A stretch of 64,000 bases of DNA from Propioniciclava flava (GCF_004126535.1 NZ_PPCV01000004.1:62001-126000), one strand, 5' to 3'. Shown: positions 1 to 8,819, numbered from the stretch's first letter. Notes: generated from the sequence alone by a model not told the origin. Program-made: numbers and translations.

Positions 1-924
1 GGCGTGCTCGTCGCGACCCTCTCCCACGACGACATCGTCAACTGGGGTTGGCGTATCCCGTTCCTCGCGTCGGTCCTCATCATGGTGTTCGCCGTGTGGG
101 TGCGGTTCAACCTGAAGGAATCCCCGGTGTTCGAGGCCCGCGAGGACGTCGTCGACGGCGTCGCGGTCTCCAAGGAGGAACTGGCTCAGGTGGCCTCGAA
201 CAGCAACGTGCTGGCCGAGGGTCTCTCCGAGCGCAAGGGCCGCGCCTTCTTCGAGGCGTTCTTCCTGCGGTTCGGCCAGGCCGGTAACTCCGGCATGGTC
301 CAGACCTACCTGATCTCCTACATCACGGCGACGCTGCTGCTGGCGCCGAGCGTGGGCACCAACGTGGTGATCACCTCCTCGCTGGTCGGCTTCATCACCG
401 TCCCGCTGGTTGGTTTCCTCAGTGACAAGTTCGGCCGCAAGCTGATGTACATGGTGATGTCGTCCATCTCGCTGATCCTGGTCTTCCCGATGATCTGGAT
501 GATCGCCACGGCACAGGTCAACGCCGTGTTCGCGGGGTACATCATCATTCACCAGTCCTCCGTCTTGGCTTTGGCCTCCCTGGAGAACCTGACCATGGCC
601 GAGATCTTCGGCGCTCGTCACCGCTACACCCAGATGGCGCTGGCCAAGGAGATCGCTGCCATCATCGCTACCGGTGTCGGCCCGGTCGTCGCCGCCGCCC
701 TCGTCGTGGCGACCGGTGGCTCCTGGTGGCCGATCGCGATCATGATCGCGATCTTCACGGCCCTCTCGCTGGGCGCCTCGATCGTGATGCCCGAGGTTGC
801 GGGCCGCGACCTGACGCTGCTCAACGACAGCAAGCCGGGCGAGGCCATCATCGGGCCGTTCGCTCGCCGCGAGCGGATCAAGCTCGGCCTGCCGGTCGAC
901 GATGAGGCCATGCGGGCGAAGTAA
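1..924 (+). CDS. MFS transporter, metabolite:H+ symporter type (5' end missing)
   Basis: Carboxy-terminal two thirds of a major facilitator superfamily carrier that enters the window already in frame, so the true start lies upstream. The opening stretch WGWRIPFLAS followed by a charged loop with LKESPVF is typical of the metabolite:H+ symporter subfamily (ShiA, ProP, KgtP relatives), which moves small organic acids, osmolytes or shikimate across the inner membrane. About six further hydrophobic helices follow, and the inter-domain loop carries the SDKFGRK signature of the MFS. The polar tail ends in a basic segment. The substrate cannot be read from what is present. A strong hairpin follows the stop codon. 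Confidence 0.85.
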   Translation, partial: GVLVATLSHDDIVNWGWRIPFLASVLIMVFAVWVRFNLKESPVFEAREDVVDGVAVSKEELAQVASNSNVLAEGLSERKGRAFFEAFFLRFGQAGNSGMVQTYLISYITATLLLAPSVGTNVVITSSLVGFITVPLVGFLSDKFGRKLMYMVMSSISLILVFPMIWMIATAQVNAVFAGYIIIHQSSVLALASLENLTMAEIFGARHRYTQMALAKEIAAIIATGVGPVVAAALVVATGGSWWPIAIMIAIFTALSLGASIVMPEVAGRDLTLLNDSKPGEAIIGPFARRERIKLGLPVDDEAMRAK

Positions 925-944
925 CTCATCCCTGCCACAGCGAC

Positions 945-978
945 GGAGGGCCCCGGAACTCACGTTCCGGGGCCCTCC
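945..978. terminator. Hairpin terminator between MFS gene and glgA
   Basis: Perfect 15-bp inverted repeat (945-959 with 964-978) around a 4-base loop, lying between two genes that converge. It has no long T-run, which is usual in high-GC actinobacteria, and by symmetry can serve both strands. Confidence 0.85.
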
Positions 979-994
979 GCCTGTCTGCGTGTGG

Positions 995-2194
995 CTAGTG
1001 CGCGCCGTCGGCTGCGTGACGGTCGATGGCTGCCTGGTAAACCTCGACGGTCTGCTGGGCGATCGCGGCCCAACTGAACTCATCGATGCAGCGTTGCCGG
1101 CCGGCGACCCCCATGGCAGCGGCCCGCTCGGGGTCGCGGGTGAGGTCGTTGATGCGCTCGGCGAAGGTGGCCTCGAAGGCGGCGATGAAGGCCGGATCGT
1201 TGGCCCGCGCCGGATCGTAGGGGACCAGCAGGCCCGTCACGCCGTCATCGACGACCTCCGGAATGCCGCCGACAGCAGAGGCGACCACGGCCGTCTCGCA
1301 CGCCATCGCCTCGAGGTTGACGATGCCGAGGGGCTCATAAATCGACGGGCAGGCGAACACAGTGGCCGCCGTATTGATCTGGCGCACCTGCTCGCGCGGC
1401 AGCATCTCCTCCACCCAGAACACGCGGCCCGGACGCTCGGCCTGCAGACGCGCGAACTCGGCATTGAACTCTGCGGCGATCTCGGGGGTGTCCGGGGCGC
1501 CAGCGAGCAGGAGCAGCGTCGTATCGGGATCCAGCGCCCGCGCAGCACGGACGAGGTGGATGAGCCCCTTTTGACGGGTGATGCGCCCGACGAACACCAC
1601 GATGGGGCGATCCAGCGGGACGCCGAGGCGCTCCAAGACGTCGGTGTCGTGGTCGGGGCGGAACTCATCGGTGTCGATGCCGTTCTTCACGACGTGGATC
1701 TTCTCGCGCGGCACGAACGGGTACGCGCGAGTGATGTTCTCGATCATCGCCTCCGACACGGCGATGACCGCATCGGCCTCGGCGAAGGCGGTCTTCTCGA
1801 TCCAACTGGAGACGCGGTAGCCGCCGCCGAGTTGTTCGACCTTCCACGGACGATCCGGTTCGAGACTGTGCGCGGTGACCACGAGCGGCACGTCCAGGAG
1901 GCGTCCGCCGATGACCCCGGCGAACTGGGCGTACCAGGTGTGCGCGTGGATGACGTCAACATCAGGAATGGCGGCGGCCATCGCCACGTCGGTTCCTAGC
2001 GTCCGCAAGGCTCCGTTGGCCCCGGGCGGGAACGTCTCGGGGTGCGCCGTAGCGCCCTCGCGGGGTTCGCCCATCGCTTGGACGTCGACCATGTCGGTGA
2101 TCGCCGCGAGTTGCGGGACCAGTTGGGCCACGTGGACGCCAGCGCCCCCGTAGATCGTGGGGGGGTACTCACGGGTGAGGATCGAAACGCGCAT
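995..2194 (-). CDS. glgA: Glycogen synthase / GT4 glycosyltransferase GlgA (GlgM type)
   Basis: Family GT4 retaining glycosyltransferase of about 399 residues. It begins with MRVSILTREYPPTIYGGAGV, the actinobacterial glycogen synthase N-terminus with the donor-binding YGGAGVH loop. The C-terminal Rossmann half carries VGRITRQKG and the E-x7-E signature in SIYEPLGIVNLEAMA. Mycobacterial homologues use ADP-glucose to extend alpha-1,4-glucan or to make maltose-1-phosphate (GlgM), and the sequence alone does not separate these roles. I chose the ATG at 2194 because the family begins at MRVS; six further upstream codons remain open. It is divergent from glgC, which makes its likely substrate. No clear -10 box was found for it. 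Confidence 0.9.
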   Translation of the reverse strand: MRVSILTREYPPTIYGGAGVHVAQLVPQLAAITDMVDVQAMGEPREGATAHPETFPPGANGALRTLGTDVAMAAAIPDVDVIHAHTWYAQFAGVIGGRLLDVPLVVTAHSLEPDRPWKVEQLGGGYRVSSWIEKTAFAEADAVIAVSEAMIENITRAYPFVPREKIHVVKNGIDTDEFRPDHDTDVLERLGVPLDRPIVVFVGRITRQKGLIHLVRAARALDPDTTLLLLAGAPDTPEIAAEFNAEFARLQAERPGRVFWVEEMLPREQVRQINTAATVFACPSIYEPLGIVNLEAMACETAVVASAVGGIPEVVDDGVTGLLVPYDPARANDPAFIAAFEATFAERINDLTRDPERAAAMGVAGRQRCIDEFSWAAIAQQTVEVYQAAIDRHAADGAH

Positions 2195-2345
2195 GACCCG
2201 ATGGTGGCACATGCGGGGGGTGCCGGGGGCGGCAAATCCTCCTCGGTGGGCGCCGATGCAGGCCGCCCGAGGGGGCGTGCGGGTCGCGCACAGCGACGAA
2301 ATGGGACAGTCCGGCTTGGGTTCCCCACGGAGGGCTCGCGTGGCC

Positions 2346-2351
2346 TAGGTT
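2346..2351 (+). promoter_or_regulatory. -10 box TAGGTT for glgC (leaderless type)
   Basis: TAGGTT lies 7 nt before the glgC ATG, so transcription should start at or within a base or two of the start codon. No convincing -35 or ribosome binding site is visible. Confidence 0.55.
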
Positions 2352-2358
2352 TAGCACC

Positions 2359-3585
2359 ATGAGCGATCGACCGAATGTCCTGTCGATTGTCCTGGCAGGT
2401 GGAGAAGGCAAGCGTTTGATGCCGCTCACCGCCGACCGGGCCAAGCCGGCCGTGCCCTTTGGGGGCACCTACCGCCTCATCGACTTCGTGCTGTCCAACT
2501 TGGCGAACTCGGGGCTGACAAAAATTGCCGTTCTGACGCAGTACAAATCCCACTCCCTCGACAAGCACCTCGCGCAAACCTGGCGCATGTCGACGCTGCT
2601 GGGCAGCTACGTCACTTCTGTTCCGGCACAGCAGCGCACCGGGAAGCAGTGGTTCAGCGGAAGCGCCGATGCCATCTTCCAGTCGATGAACCTGATCAAC
2701 GACGAAGATCCTGACTACGTCGTCGTCTTCGGCGCCGACAACATCTACCGGATGGACGTCGCCGATATGCTGCGCGCCCACATCGATTCGGGAGCTGAAG
2801 CCACCATCGCGGGCATTCGCGTGCCGCGATCGGAGGCGTCCGCCTTCGGGATCATCGATGCGGGCGAAGACACCGTGATCGACGCGTTCTTGGAGAAGCC
2901 CGCCAACCCGCCGGGGCTGGTGGACAGCCCCGAGGAGTCTTACGCGTCGATGGGGAACTACATCTTCACGCGCAAGGCGTTCGTGGAGGCGCTGCGCGCC
3001 GACGCGGAGGACGAGGGCTCGATGCACGACATGGGCGGGAACATCATCCCGTCGTTCGTGGACAAGCAGCAGGCGCACGTTTACGACTTCACCCGGCAGT
3101 CCGTCCCCGGCGCCACCGAAAAGGACCGGAACTACTGGCGTGACGTGGGCACCATCGACGCCTATCACGCGGCCCACATGGACCTGGTCAACGTCGTGCC
3201 GGAGTTCAACCTCTACAACCGCCGCTGGCCGATCTTCACCTCCCAGCCGCAAGCGCCGGGGGCGAAGTTCACGCTGCGTGGTACCGCTGAGGACTCGATT
3301 GTCTCCTCGGGTTGCATCATCTCCGGCGGCGACGTCGATCGGTCCGTGCTGTCGCCCAACGTGCTCGTCGACAAGTGGGCCAAGGTCGAGGAGTCGATCA
3401 TCTTGACCGGCGCGCGCGTCGGACGCAACGCGGTTGTGCGCAGGGCGATCCTCGACAAGAACGTGGTCGTGGAGGACGGCGCCGAGGTGGGCGTCGATCT
3501 CGACCACGATCGTGCCCGGGGATTCCACGTCTCCGAAGGGGGCATCACGGTTCTGAGCAAGGGAGACCGCGTTCACGCCGAGTGA
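2359..3585 (+). CDS. glgC: Glucose-1-phosphate adenylyltransferase
   Basis: Makes ADP-glucose from ATP and glucose-1-phosphate, the committed step of bacterial glycogen synthesis. The 408-residue protein has the full family layout. The N-terminal nucleotidyltransferase domain has [19 protein letters not shown] (pyrophosphorylase signature), then [10 protein letters not shown] and the sugar-phosphate site around [21 protein letters not shown] leads into a C-terminal left-handed beta-helix of hexapeptide repeats from about residue 290. Length matches actinobacterial GlgC (about 400-410). It is divergent from glgA, 164 bases away, and is closed by a strong hairpin. The ATG start is supported by the TAGGTT box 7 nt upstream. 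Confidence 0.97.
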   Translation: MSDRPNVLSIVLAGGEGKRLMPLTADRAKPAVPFGGTYRLIDFVLSNLANSGLTKIAVLTQYKSHSLDKHLAQTWRMSTLLGSYVTSVPAQQRTGKQWFSGSADAIFQSMNLINDEDPDYVVVFGADNIYRMDVADMLRAHIDSGAEATIAGIRVPRSEASAFGIIDAGEDTVIDAFLEKPANPPGLVDSPEESYASMGNYIFTRKAFVEALRADAEDEGSMHDMGGNIIPSFVDKQQAHVYDFTRQSVPGATEKDRNYWRDVGTIDAYHAAHMDLVNVVPEFNLYNRRWPIFTSQPQAPGAKFTLRGTAEDSIVSSGCIISGGDVDRSVLSPNVLVDKWAKVEESIILTGARVGRNAVVRRAILDKNVVVEDGAEVGVDLDHDRARGFHVSEGGITVLSKGDRVHAE

Positions 3586-3606
3586 TCTGCCTCCCACCGG
3601 CCCACA

Positions 3607-3647
3607 CCACGACCGCCCCTCACGTTGAACGTGAGGGGCGGTCGTGG
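3607..3647. terminator. Bidirectional hairpin terminator glgC / methyltransferase
   Basis: Perfect 20-bp inverted repeat (3607-3626 with 3628-3647) centred in the gap between two convergent genes. The tip TTGAA would form the loop. Confidence 0.9.
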
Positions 3648-3685
3648 TTGATGCCAGGCGCCTTCAGGGCGCCGGGGTTGAGGGC

Positions 3686-4333
3686 TTAGGCGCGCCGGGC
3701 CACCAGCACGCCGTCACCGACCGGCAGCAGCACGGGGGAGAGGTCTTCTGCGTCGGCGACGGCGGCGAGCGCCTCACGCATGATGACGGTGTCGTCGTCC
3801 TCGTTGCCCGTGTCGGCGACCCGGCCGCCCGACAGCGCGTGGTAGATCACGAGGAGGCCGCCGGATCGCAGGAGCCGCAAGGCCTCTTCGACATACTCGA
3901 CGGCTTCGAGCGGGTCCGCGTCGACGAAGACGAGGTCGTAGGCGCCATCGCTGAGCTTGGGCAGGACCTGCAGCGCAGGACCCGCGATGAGTCGCGCGCG
4001 GCGGGAAGGGATCCCCGCTTCCACCAGGATGCGGCGCGCAGTCGCCTGATGTTCTGGCTCAGTGTCGATCGAGGTCAGGGTTCCTTCGGCCATGCCTAAG
4101 AGCAGCGCCAACGACGCCACCCCAGCACCGGTGCCGACCTCGACGACGGTACGGGCGTCCAAGGAACGCGCCAGAAACGTCAGCAGGGTGGAGGTGCCGG
4201 GGGAGACGGCCCCGATCCCGAGACTCTGCGCGGCGGCACGGGCCGCGGCTGCGTCCGCGGACTCCGGCACGAACGCTTCGGCATAGGCCGAAGCAGCGGT
4301 GTGGGGGATGCTGGGCGTCGACGCTGCGTTCAC
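3686..4333 (-). CDS. SAM-dependent O-methyltransferase
   Basis: Class I methyltransferase of the O-methyltransferase family 3 (catechol OMT-like), 215 residues, the same length as the mycobacterial homologue Rv1220c. Visible motifs are VVEVGTGAGVASLALLLG (SAM-binding loop), SIDTEPEH (acidic residue for the ribose hydroxyls) and YDLVFVDADP (motif with the metal/catalytic Asp). In actinobacteria this gene is often near sigE or isolated, and its substrate is not known. The GTG at 4333 is preferred over an in-frame GTG at 4342 because a TAGTGT box sits exactly 7 nt before it and the resulting length fits the family. It is divergent from dapA. Confidence 0.88.
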   Translation of the reverse strand: MNAASTPSIPHTAASAYAEAFVPESADAAAARAAAQSLGIGAVSPGTSTLLTFLARSLDARTVVEVGTGAGVASLALLLGMAEGTLTSIDTEPEHQATARRILVEAGIPSRRARLIAGPALQVLPKLSDGAYDLVFVDADPLEAVEYVEEALRLLRSGGLLVIYHALSGGRVADTGNEDDDTVIMREALAAVADAEDLSPVLLPVGDGVLVARRA

Positions 4334-4340
4334 GAGTGCC

Positions 4341-4346
4341 ACACTA
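4341..4346 (-). promoter_or_regulatory. -10 box TAGTGT for methyltransferase
   Basis: TAGTGT on the minus strand, 7 nt before the GTG at 4333. It lies 34 nt from the -10 box of divergent dapA, so the two promoters lie back to back. Confidence 0.5.
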
Positions 4347-4380
4347 GCGCTCAGGGGGCAGGACGCCGTGCGGATGTGCC

Positions 4381-4386
4381 TAGACT
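4381..4386 (+). promoter_or_regulatory. -10 box TAGACT for dapA
   Basis: TAGACT, 7 nt before the dapA ATG, in the leaderless arrangement. No -35 match at the expected distance. Confidence 0.6.
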
Positions 4387-4393
4387 GTCCCTC

Positions 4394-5275
4394 ATGGCCC
4401 CGCAACCTTTCGGGCGACTCATCACGGCCATGGTGACGCCCTTCACGTCCGACGGCTCTCTCGACCTTGACGAGTCGCGCCGCCTCGCCGCCTACCTCGT
4501 CGACGAGCAGGGCAACGATGCCTTGGTGATCAACGGCACCACAGGCGAGTCGCCGACCACCGACGACGACGAGAAGAAGGCCCTGCTGAAGGCTGTCGTG
4601 GCGGAGGTCGGGGACCGCGCGCAGGTCATCGCGGGCGTCGGCACCAATGAGACGGCCGCCACGATCAAGCGCTGCCACGATGCGGTCGAGGCGGGTGCTC
4701 ATGGCGTCCTCGTCGTCACGCCGTACTACTCCAAGCCCCCGGCGGACGCGTTGCTGGAGCACTTCGTCATGGTGGCGGACTCCACCGACCTCCCGGTCAT
4801 GTTGTACGACATCCCCAGCCGCTCCGGTATCCCGATCCCCGAAGACGTCCTGATCGAGTTGGATCGCCACCCCACGATCGTCGCGGTCAAGGACGCCAAG
4901 GGTGACCTGGTGAGTTCCGCGCGCGTCATGGCCTCCACGGATCTCGCCTACTACTCCGGGGACGACGCCGTCACGTTGCCGTTGCTCTCGCTCGGGGCTG
5001 TGGGGCTCGTCGGAACCTCGACCCACTTCACGGGGGCTGCCACGAAGGAATGGCTGTCGCTGTGGGAGGACGGTGCAACGCAGGAGGCCTTGGAGTTGTA
5101 CCGCCGGTTGCTGCCGGTCTACACGGGGGTCTTCGCCACGCAGGGCTGCATGCTGGTCAAGGCTGCGTTGGCGGCGCGTGGGTTCACCACCCACACATTG
5201 CGGCGACCGCTGAAGCCCGCCAGTTCGGCTCAGGCTCGAACTTTCCTCCAGGTCCTGGAAGCCGCCGGCTTGTGA
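4394..5275 (+). CDS. dapA: 4-hydroxy-tetrahydrodipicolinate synthase
   Basis: Condenses pyruvate with aspartate semialdehyde, the first committed step to diaminopimelate and lysine, and so feeds peptidoglycan. The protein has 293 residues, the usual length. The (beta/alpha)8 barrel shows NGTTGESPTT (substrate loop, residues about 47-56), VTPYYSKP with the catalytic Tyr pair at 111-112, and AVKDAKGD with the Schiff-base Lys at 166. It is followed after 25 bases by tatB on the same strand. The start is fixed by the TAGACT box and by homologue length. Confidence 0.95.
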   Translation: MAPQPFGRLITAMVTPFTSDGSLDLDESRRLAAYLVDEQGNDALVINGTTGESPTTDDDEKKALLKAVVAEVGDRAQVIAGVGTNETAATIKRCHDAVEAGAHGVLVVTPYYSKPPADALLEHFVMVADSTDLPVMLYDIPSRSGIPIPEDVLIELDRHPTIVAVKDAKGDLVSSARVMASTDLAYYSGDDAVTLPLLSLGAVGLVGTSTHFTGAATKEWLSLWEDGATQEALELYRRLLPVYTGVFATQGCMLVKAALAARGFTTHTLRRPLKPASSAQARTFLQVLEAAGL

Positions 5276-5300
5276 CCAGACCCCGCGGCTAGGAGTCTGC

Positions 5301-5687
5301 GTGGACTTCAACATGGTGGAGATCGTCTTGCTGGGCGGTCTGGCCATCGTCATCTTTGGCCCCGAGAAACTCCCGGAGTTGGCTCGGAAGGCGGCGCGCG
5401 TCCTGGCCTACCTGCGCAAGATCAGCGAGGACGCCCGCGGGCAGCTTCGCGAGGAGTTGGGCCCGGAGTTCGACAACTTCTCCCTCGCCGACCTGAACCC
5501 GAAAACCCTGGTGGCTAAGCACCTTCTATCGGGCGAAGAGATCGCCGATTTCCGCGAGATGCGTGACGAGGCGATCGCGACTGGCCAGATCGTGAAGGAG
5601 GCCGTCGACGAGGCCAACGGCGTCGCCTCAACGGCATCCGTCGTCGCGGAGCCTCGCGTCGTGCCGTTCGATCCCGAGGCGACCTAG
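5301..5687 (+). CDS. tatB: Sec-independent protein translocase subunit TatB
   Basis: Small membrane protein of the twin-arginine export pathway, which recognises folded substrates together with TatC. It has the TatA/B pattern: a single N-terminal membrane helix (MVEIVLLGGLAIVIFG), the hinge FGPEKLPELARK, then an amphipathic helix and a charged, mostly helical tail, 128 residues in all. The long acidic tail and the Glu-rich helix fit TatB better than TatA. AGGAG lies 6-7 nt before the GTG start. Actinobacterial tatB commonly lies apart from tatAC and near sigE/mrp/mgtE-type genes, as here. Confidence 0.88.
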   Translation: MDFNMVEIVLLGGLAIVIFGPEKLPELARKAARVLAYLRKISEDARGQLREELGPEFDNFSLADLNPKTLVAKHLLSGEEIADFREMRDEAIATGQIVKEAVDEANGVASTASVVAEPRVVPFDPEAT

Positions 5688-5751
5688 AACTCTCCTACCC
5701 CCGTGGGCCATGATGTGCCGATCCGTTGGGTCGGCATTCGTGAGCGTGCGC

Positions 5752-5757
5752 TAGCCT
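5752..5757 (+). promoter_or_regulatory. -10 box TAGCCT for MgtE-N/CBS gene
   Basis: TAGCCT placed 6 nt before the GTG at 5764; it supports that start. Confidence 0.55.
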
Positions 5758-5763
5758 TCGCCC

Positions 5764-7023
5764 GTGAGTGGATCTGCCTCGTCGATCTTCGTGTCGCGCA
5801 TCAGGGGCCTGCCGATTATGGACGCCAGTGGCGACCAGGTGGGCAAGGTGCGCGATGTCGTTGTGCAAAACCGATCGAATGCCCGGCCTCCCCGTGTGAA
5901 GGGCCTTGTGGTGGAGTTGCTGAGGCTCAGACGCGTGTTCTTGCCGATGGAACGGGTGCACTCGATCGACGCGCAGCAGGTCATCATCTCTGGCGTCGTC
6001 AACACCGTCGTCTTCCAGCGTCGCGATTTGGAACGCTTGGTCGACGCCGACCTGTTCGACAAGCGGGTGGACCGGCCAGGAGAGAAGCCGTCCACCATCT
6101 TCGACGTGGCCATCCAGCAGACCCGCAACCATGCCTGGGAGGTCAGCGAGGTCGCCTTGAAGGAGAGCACTGGGCGCCCCTTCAGCCGTGGACATGTGGT
6201 GATCGTCGACTGGAACGAGGTGCCGGACTACTTCGCAGACTCGGCGCAGGGCACCGATCAGGTCGTGGCGCAGTTGGCCGAGATGAAGCCGGCCGATGTG
6301 GCGCGAGAGTTGCACGAGATGAGCCCCGAGCGCCGCGCCGAGGTGGTTTCCGCCTTGGAGGACGACGTCTTGGCCGAGGCGCTGGAGGAGTTGCCCGAGC
6401 GTGAGCAGGTCAGCCTGATCCGTTCGCTGGACACCGAACGTGCCGCCGACGTGCTGGAGGAGATGGATCCCGACGACGCCGCCGACCTGATCGCCGAACT
6501 GACCCCAGAGTTGGCCGAGACGATTCTGCAGCAGATGGAACCAGAAGACGCCGAGGACGTCCGGACGCTGTTGAACTATGACGCGGCCACCGCGGGCGGC
6601 CTGATGACGCCCGAACCGGTGATCCTGGGGCCCGACGAGACGGTGGCCGATTGCCTGGCCAAGCTCCGTCAGGAAGAGGTGACACCCGCGCTGTCCGCGT
6701 TGGCGTTCTTGTGCCGCCCCCCGCTGGATACCCCGACGGGCCGCTACGTCGGAGCCGTGCACATTCAGCGGCTGCTGCGCGAGCCACCCTCGACGTTGGC
6801 GGCGAACCTGGTCGACGCGTCGATCACGCCGCTGCGCCCCGACAACAGCGTCGCCCAGGTCAGCCGCTACTTCGCGACCTACGACCTGGTGTGCGCGCCC
6901 GTCGTCGACGAGAGGGGTCGCCTGGTGGGCGCGGTCACCGTCGATGACGTCTTGGACCACATTCTGCCTGCGGACTGGCGCGGGCTTCAGCTAGCAGAGG
7001 GGGCGGATGATGGCCGCCGGTGA
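5764..7023 (+). CDS. MgtE N-domain and CBS-domain protein without membrane part
   Basis: A 419-residue protein. Residues about 1-90 form a PRC-barrel-like region (VSRIRGLPIMDASGDQVGKVRDVV). Residues about 165-280 are the helical MgtE N-terminal domain, rich in repeats such as EMDPDDAADLIAEL. Residues about 280-410 are a CBS pair containing GGLMTPEP and VVDERGRLVGAVTVDDVL. In the Mg2+ channel MgtE these two cytosolic domains sense magnesium and gate the pore, but the pore helices are absent here. The next gene, overlapping by 17 bases, encodes a two-helix DUF1003 membrane protein, so the pair may act together as a split sensor and membrane part. That role is inference; the domain calls are firm. 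Confidence 0.85.
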   Translation: MSGSASSIFVSRIRGLPIMDASGDQVGKVRDVVVQNRSNARPPRVKGLVVELLRLRRVFLPMERVHSIDAQQVIISGVVNTVVFQRRDLERLVDADLFDKRVDRPGEKPSTIFDVAIQQTRNHAWEVSEVALKESTGRPFSRGHVVIVDWNEVPDYFADSAQGTDQVVAQLAEMKPADVARELHEMSPERRAEVVSALEDDVLAEALEELPEREQVSLIRSLDTERAADVLEEMDPDDAADLIAELTPELAETILQQMEPEDAEDVRTLLNYDAATAGGLMTPEPVILGPDETVADCLAKLRQEEVTPALSALAFLCRPPLDTPTGRYVGAVHIQRLLREPPSTLAANLVDASITPLRPDNSVAQVSRYFATYDLVCAPVVDERGRLVGAVTVDDVLDHILPADWRGLQLAEGADDGRR

Positions 7024-7567
7024 TCGACTCAATACGCCCGGGCGCAACCGCACCTGGCTGCCACGGATGCGCCTGCCCGATGACGCCTTCGGGAGCTTCG
7101 CGGAAACCTTCGCCCGGTTCATGGGCACGGCCTCCTTCATCATGTGGATGACCGCCTTCATCATCGCCTGGATCGTGGTCAATCAATACAACTCCAGCTT
7201 CCTGGGGGACCCGTTTCCGTTCATCTTCTTGACGCTGCTGCTGTCGCTGCAGGCCTCCTATTCGGCGCCTTTGATCCTGCTGGCTCAGAACCGATCCGAA
7301 GCGCGCGAACGCGTCAGCATGGAGCATGATCGGCAGGTGGCGGCCCAGAGCCGCGCCGACATGGACTTCCTAGCCCGCGAGATCGCTGCGCTGCGGATCC
7401 GGATCAACGACATGCCGACCCGCGACTTCCTTCGCAGTGAACTGCGTGATCTGGTCGACGAACTGGGACGCGAGGACGACAAGGCGGCCGCAGAAGCCGC
7501 CGAGGACGACACGGAAGAGGCCGCAGCCACGGCGGACGCCGCGACGTCCACGCAGCAGCGCTCCTGA
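7007..7567 (+). CDS. DUF1003 membrane protein
   Basis: 186 residues. Two closely spaced membrane helices at about 45-65 and 75-95 (FIMWMTAFIIAWIVVNQY; FPFIFLTLLLSLQASYSAPLI) match DUF1003, whose hallmark is the short loop with DPFPF and the conserved QASYSAPLIL segment. A long polar, helical C-terminal tail rich in Arg/Asp/Glu follows (coiled-coil-like to about residue 160), then an Ala/Glu/Thr tail. The gene overlaps the MgtE-N/CBS gene by 17 bases and is almost certainly co-translated with it. Function is unknown in the family. An alternative start is the adjacent ATG at 7010. Confidence 0.85.
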   Translation: MMAAGDRLNTPGRNRTWLPRMRLPDDAFGSFAETFARFMGTASFIMWMTAFIIAWIVVNQYNSSFLGDPFPFIFLTLLLSLQASYSAPLILLAQNRSEARERVSMEHDRQVAAQSRADMDFLAREIAALRIRINDMPTRDFLRSELRDLVDELGREDDKAAAEAAEDDTEEAAATADAATSTQQRS

Positions 7568-7617
7568 TCGGCCTGTCACTCCACGACGCCCAAGGGGCTC
7601 GGGCCGTAGTCCTGCCG

Positions 7618-7623
7618 TAGACT
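7618..7623 (+). promoter_or_regulatory. -10 box TAGACT for mrp
   Basis: TAGACT, 6 nt before the mrp ATG. Confidence 0.55.
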
Positions 7624-7629
7624 GGGGGC

Positions 7630-8784
7630 ATGTCTGCCGTCAGCCTCCACGAAGCCGTGTGGGACGCGTTGTCTCACGTCCAAGACCCCGAGATCCACAA
7701 GCCGATCACCGAGTTGGGCATGGTCGAATCGGTGGAGGTCGACGATGCGGGTCAGGCCAACGTGTCGGTGCTGCTGACCATCTCCGGGTGCCCGATGCAG
7801 AACACCATCGAGCATGATGTGCATGCCGCGTTGCAGCAGGTCGAAGGGCTCACCGGCTTGGAGTTGAACTTCGGCGTCATGTCGGATGAGCAGCGCGACG
7901 AGTTGAAGACCAAGCTGCGCGGCGGCGTCCGGGAGCGCGTGATTCCTTTCGCTCAGGACGGCAACCTGACCCAAGTGCTGCTCATCGCCTCAGGCAAGGG
8001 TGGCGTCGGCAAGTCGAGCGTGACGGTGAACCTGGCCAGCGCCTTGGCGGCCCAGGGCAAGAAGGTCGGCATCCTGGACGCCGACATCTACGGTCACTCC
8101 GTCCCGCCGATGCTGGGCATCGCGGACGCGGACGTGACCGGCATCGACGACATGATCATCCCGGTGAGCGCGGGGGAGAACCTCAGCGCGATCTCGATTG
8201 GCATGCTCAAGCAGTCGCGGGATCAGGTCATCGCCTGGCGCGGGCCGATCCTGGACCGGGCGATCCAGCAGTTCCTCGCCGACGTTTACTGGGGCGATCT
8301 CGACTTCTTGCTCGTCGACCTGCCCCCCGGGACGGGTGACGTGGCCATGAGCCTGGGTGCCAAGCTGCCCAACGCCGAGGTCATCGTGGTGACCACGCCC
8401 CAGCAGGCCGCGGCCGAGGTCGCCGAGCGGGCCGGAACGATGGCCTCCATGGTCGACCAGAAGGTTCTGGGTGTGGTGGAGAACATGGCCTACCTGGACG
8501 CGGAGTGCCCCCATTGCGGCCAGACCCACCGCGTCGACCTCTTCGGGTCCGGCGGTGGCGCCCGGGTCGCGGAGGCGCTCACGTTGCGGCTGGGCTACGA
8601 CGTGCCCCTGCTGGCAGAGGTCCCGATCGATGCACGCATGAGCAGTTCTGGGGACGCCGGTGTGCCGCTCGTGCAGGCCGACGCTGAGCGTCCTGCCGCG
8701 GCAGCGCTGACCGGTCTGGCCGAACGGCTCGCCTCGCGCAAGCGCGGCTTGGCGGGCCGCAAGCTCACCCTGCACGTCGGCTGA
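7630..8784 (+). CDS. mrp: Iron-sulfur cluster carrier ATPase Mrp/ApbC
   Basis: P-loop NTPase of the MRP/NBP35 family that binds and transfers Fe-S clusters to target enzymes. It has 384 residues. The N-terminal MIP18 (FeS assembly) domain occupies residues 1-95, with PEIHKPITELGMV and the ISGCP segment. The deviant Walker A GKGGVGKSS starts at residue 122, DADIYGHSVPPMLG is the switch region and LVDLPPGTGD is Walker B. A CPHC pair near residue 297 is the cluster-binding CxxC. Family length and domain order are complete. The start is supported by the TAGACT box. The lipoyl synthase in this window, an Fe-S enzyme, is a possible client. Confidence 0.95.
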   Translation: MSAVSLHEAVWDALSHVQDPEIHKPITELGMVESVEVDDAGQANVSVLLTISGCPMQNTIEHDVHAALQQVEGLTGLELNFGVMSDEQRDELKTKLRGGVRERVIPFAQDGNLTQVLLIASGKGGVGKSSVTVNLASALAAQGKKVGILDADIYGHSVPPMLGIADADVTGIDDMIIPVSAGENLSAISIGMLKQSRDQVIAWRGPILDRAIQQFLADVYWGDLDFLLVDLPPGTGDVAMSLGAKLPNAEVIVVTTPQQAAAEVAERAGTMASMVDQKVLGVVENMAYLDAECPHCGQTHRVDLFGSGGGARVAEALTLRLGYDVPLLAEVPIDARMSSSGDAGVPLVQADAERPAAAALTGLAERLASRKRGLAGRKLTLHVG

Positions 8785-8807
8785 GGGACGAGGAGCCCCC
8801 GCGCCGC

Positions 8808-8813
8808 TAGGCT
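8808..8813 (+). promoter_or_regulatory. -10 box TAGGCT for GNAT gene
   Basis: TAGGCT, 6 nt before the GTG at 8820. Confidence 0.5.
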
Positions 8814-8819
8814 GCCAGC

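Noticed and set aside
2195-2240. Start-linked -10 box for glgA
   Set aside because: The only hexamer at the right distance is CACCAT, which lacks the TA start; not counted with the other twenty.
1996-3597. Open frame of 533 codons on the minus strand across glgC
   Set aside because: It is the shadow of glgC and part of glgA. It has no domain, an Arg/Val/Asp composition typical of antisense frames in high-GC DNA, and no start signal.
4343-5353. Upstream two thirds of a 555-codon minus frame joined to the methyltransferase
   Set aside because: This part lies opposite dapA and is antisense noise. Family length and the TAGTGT box place the real start at 4333.
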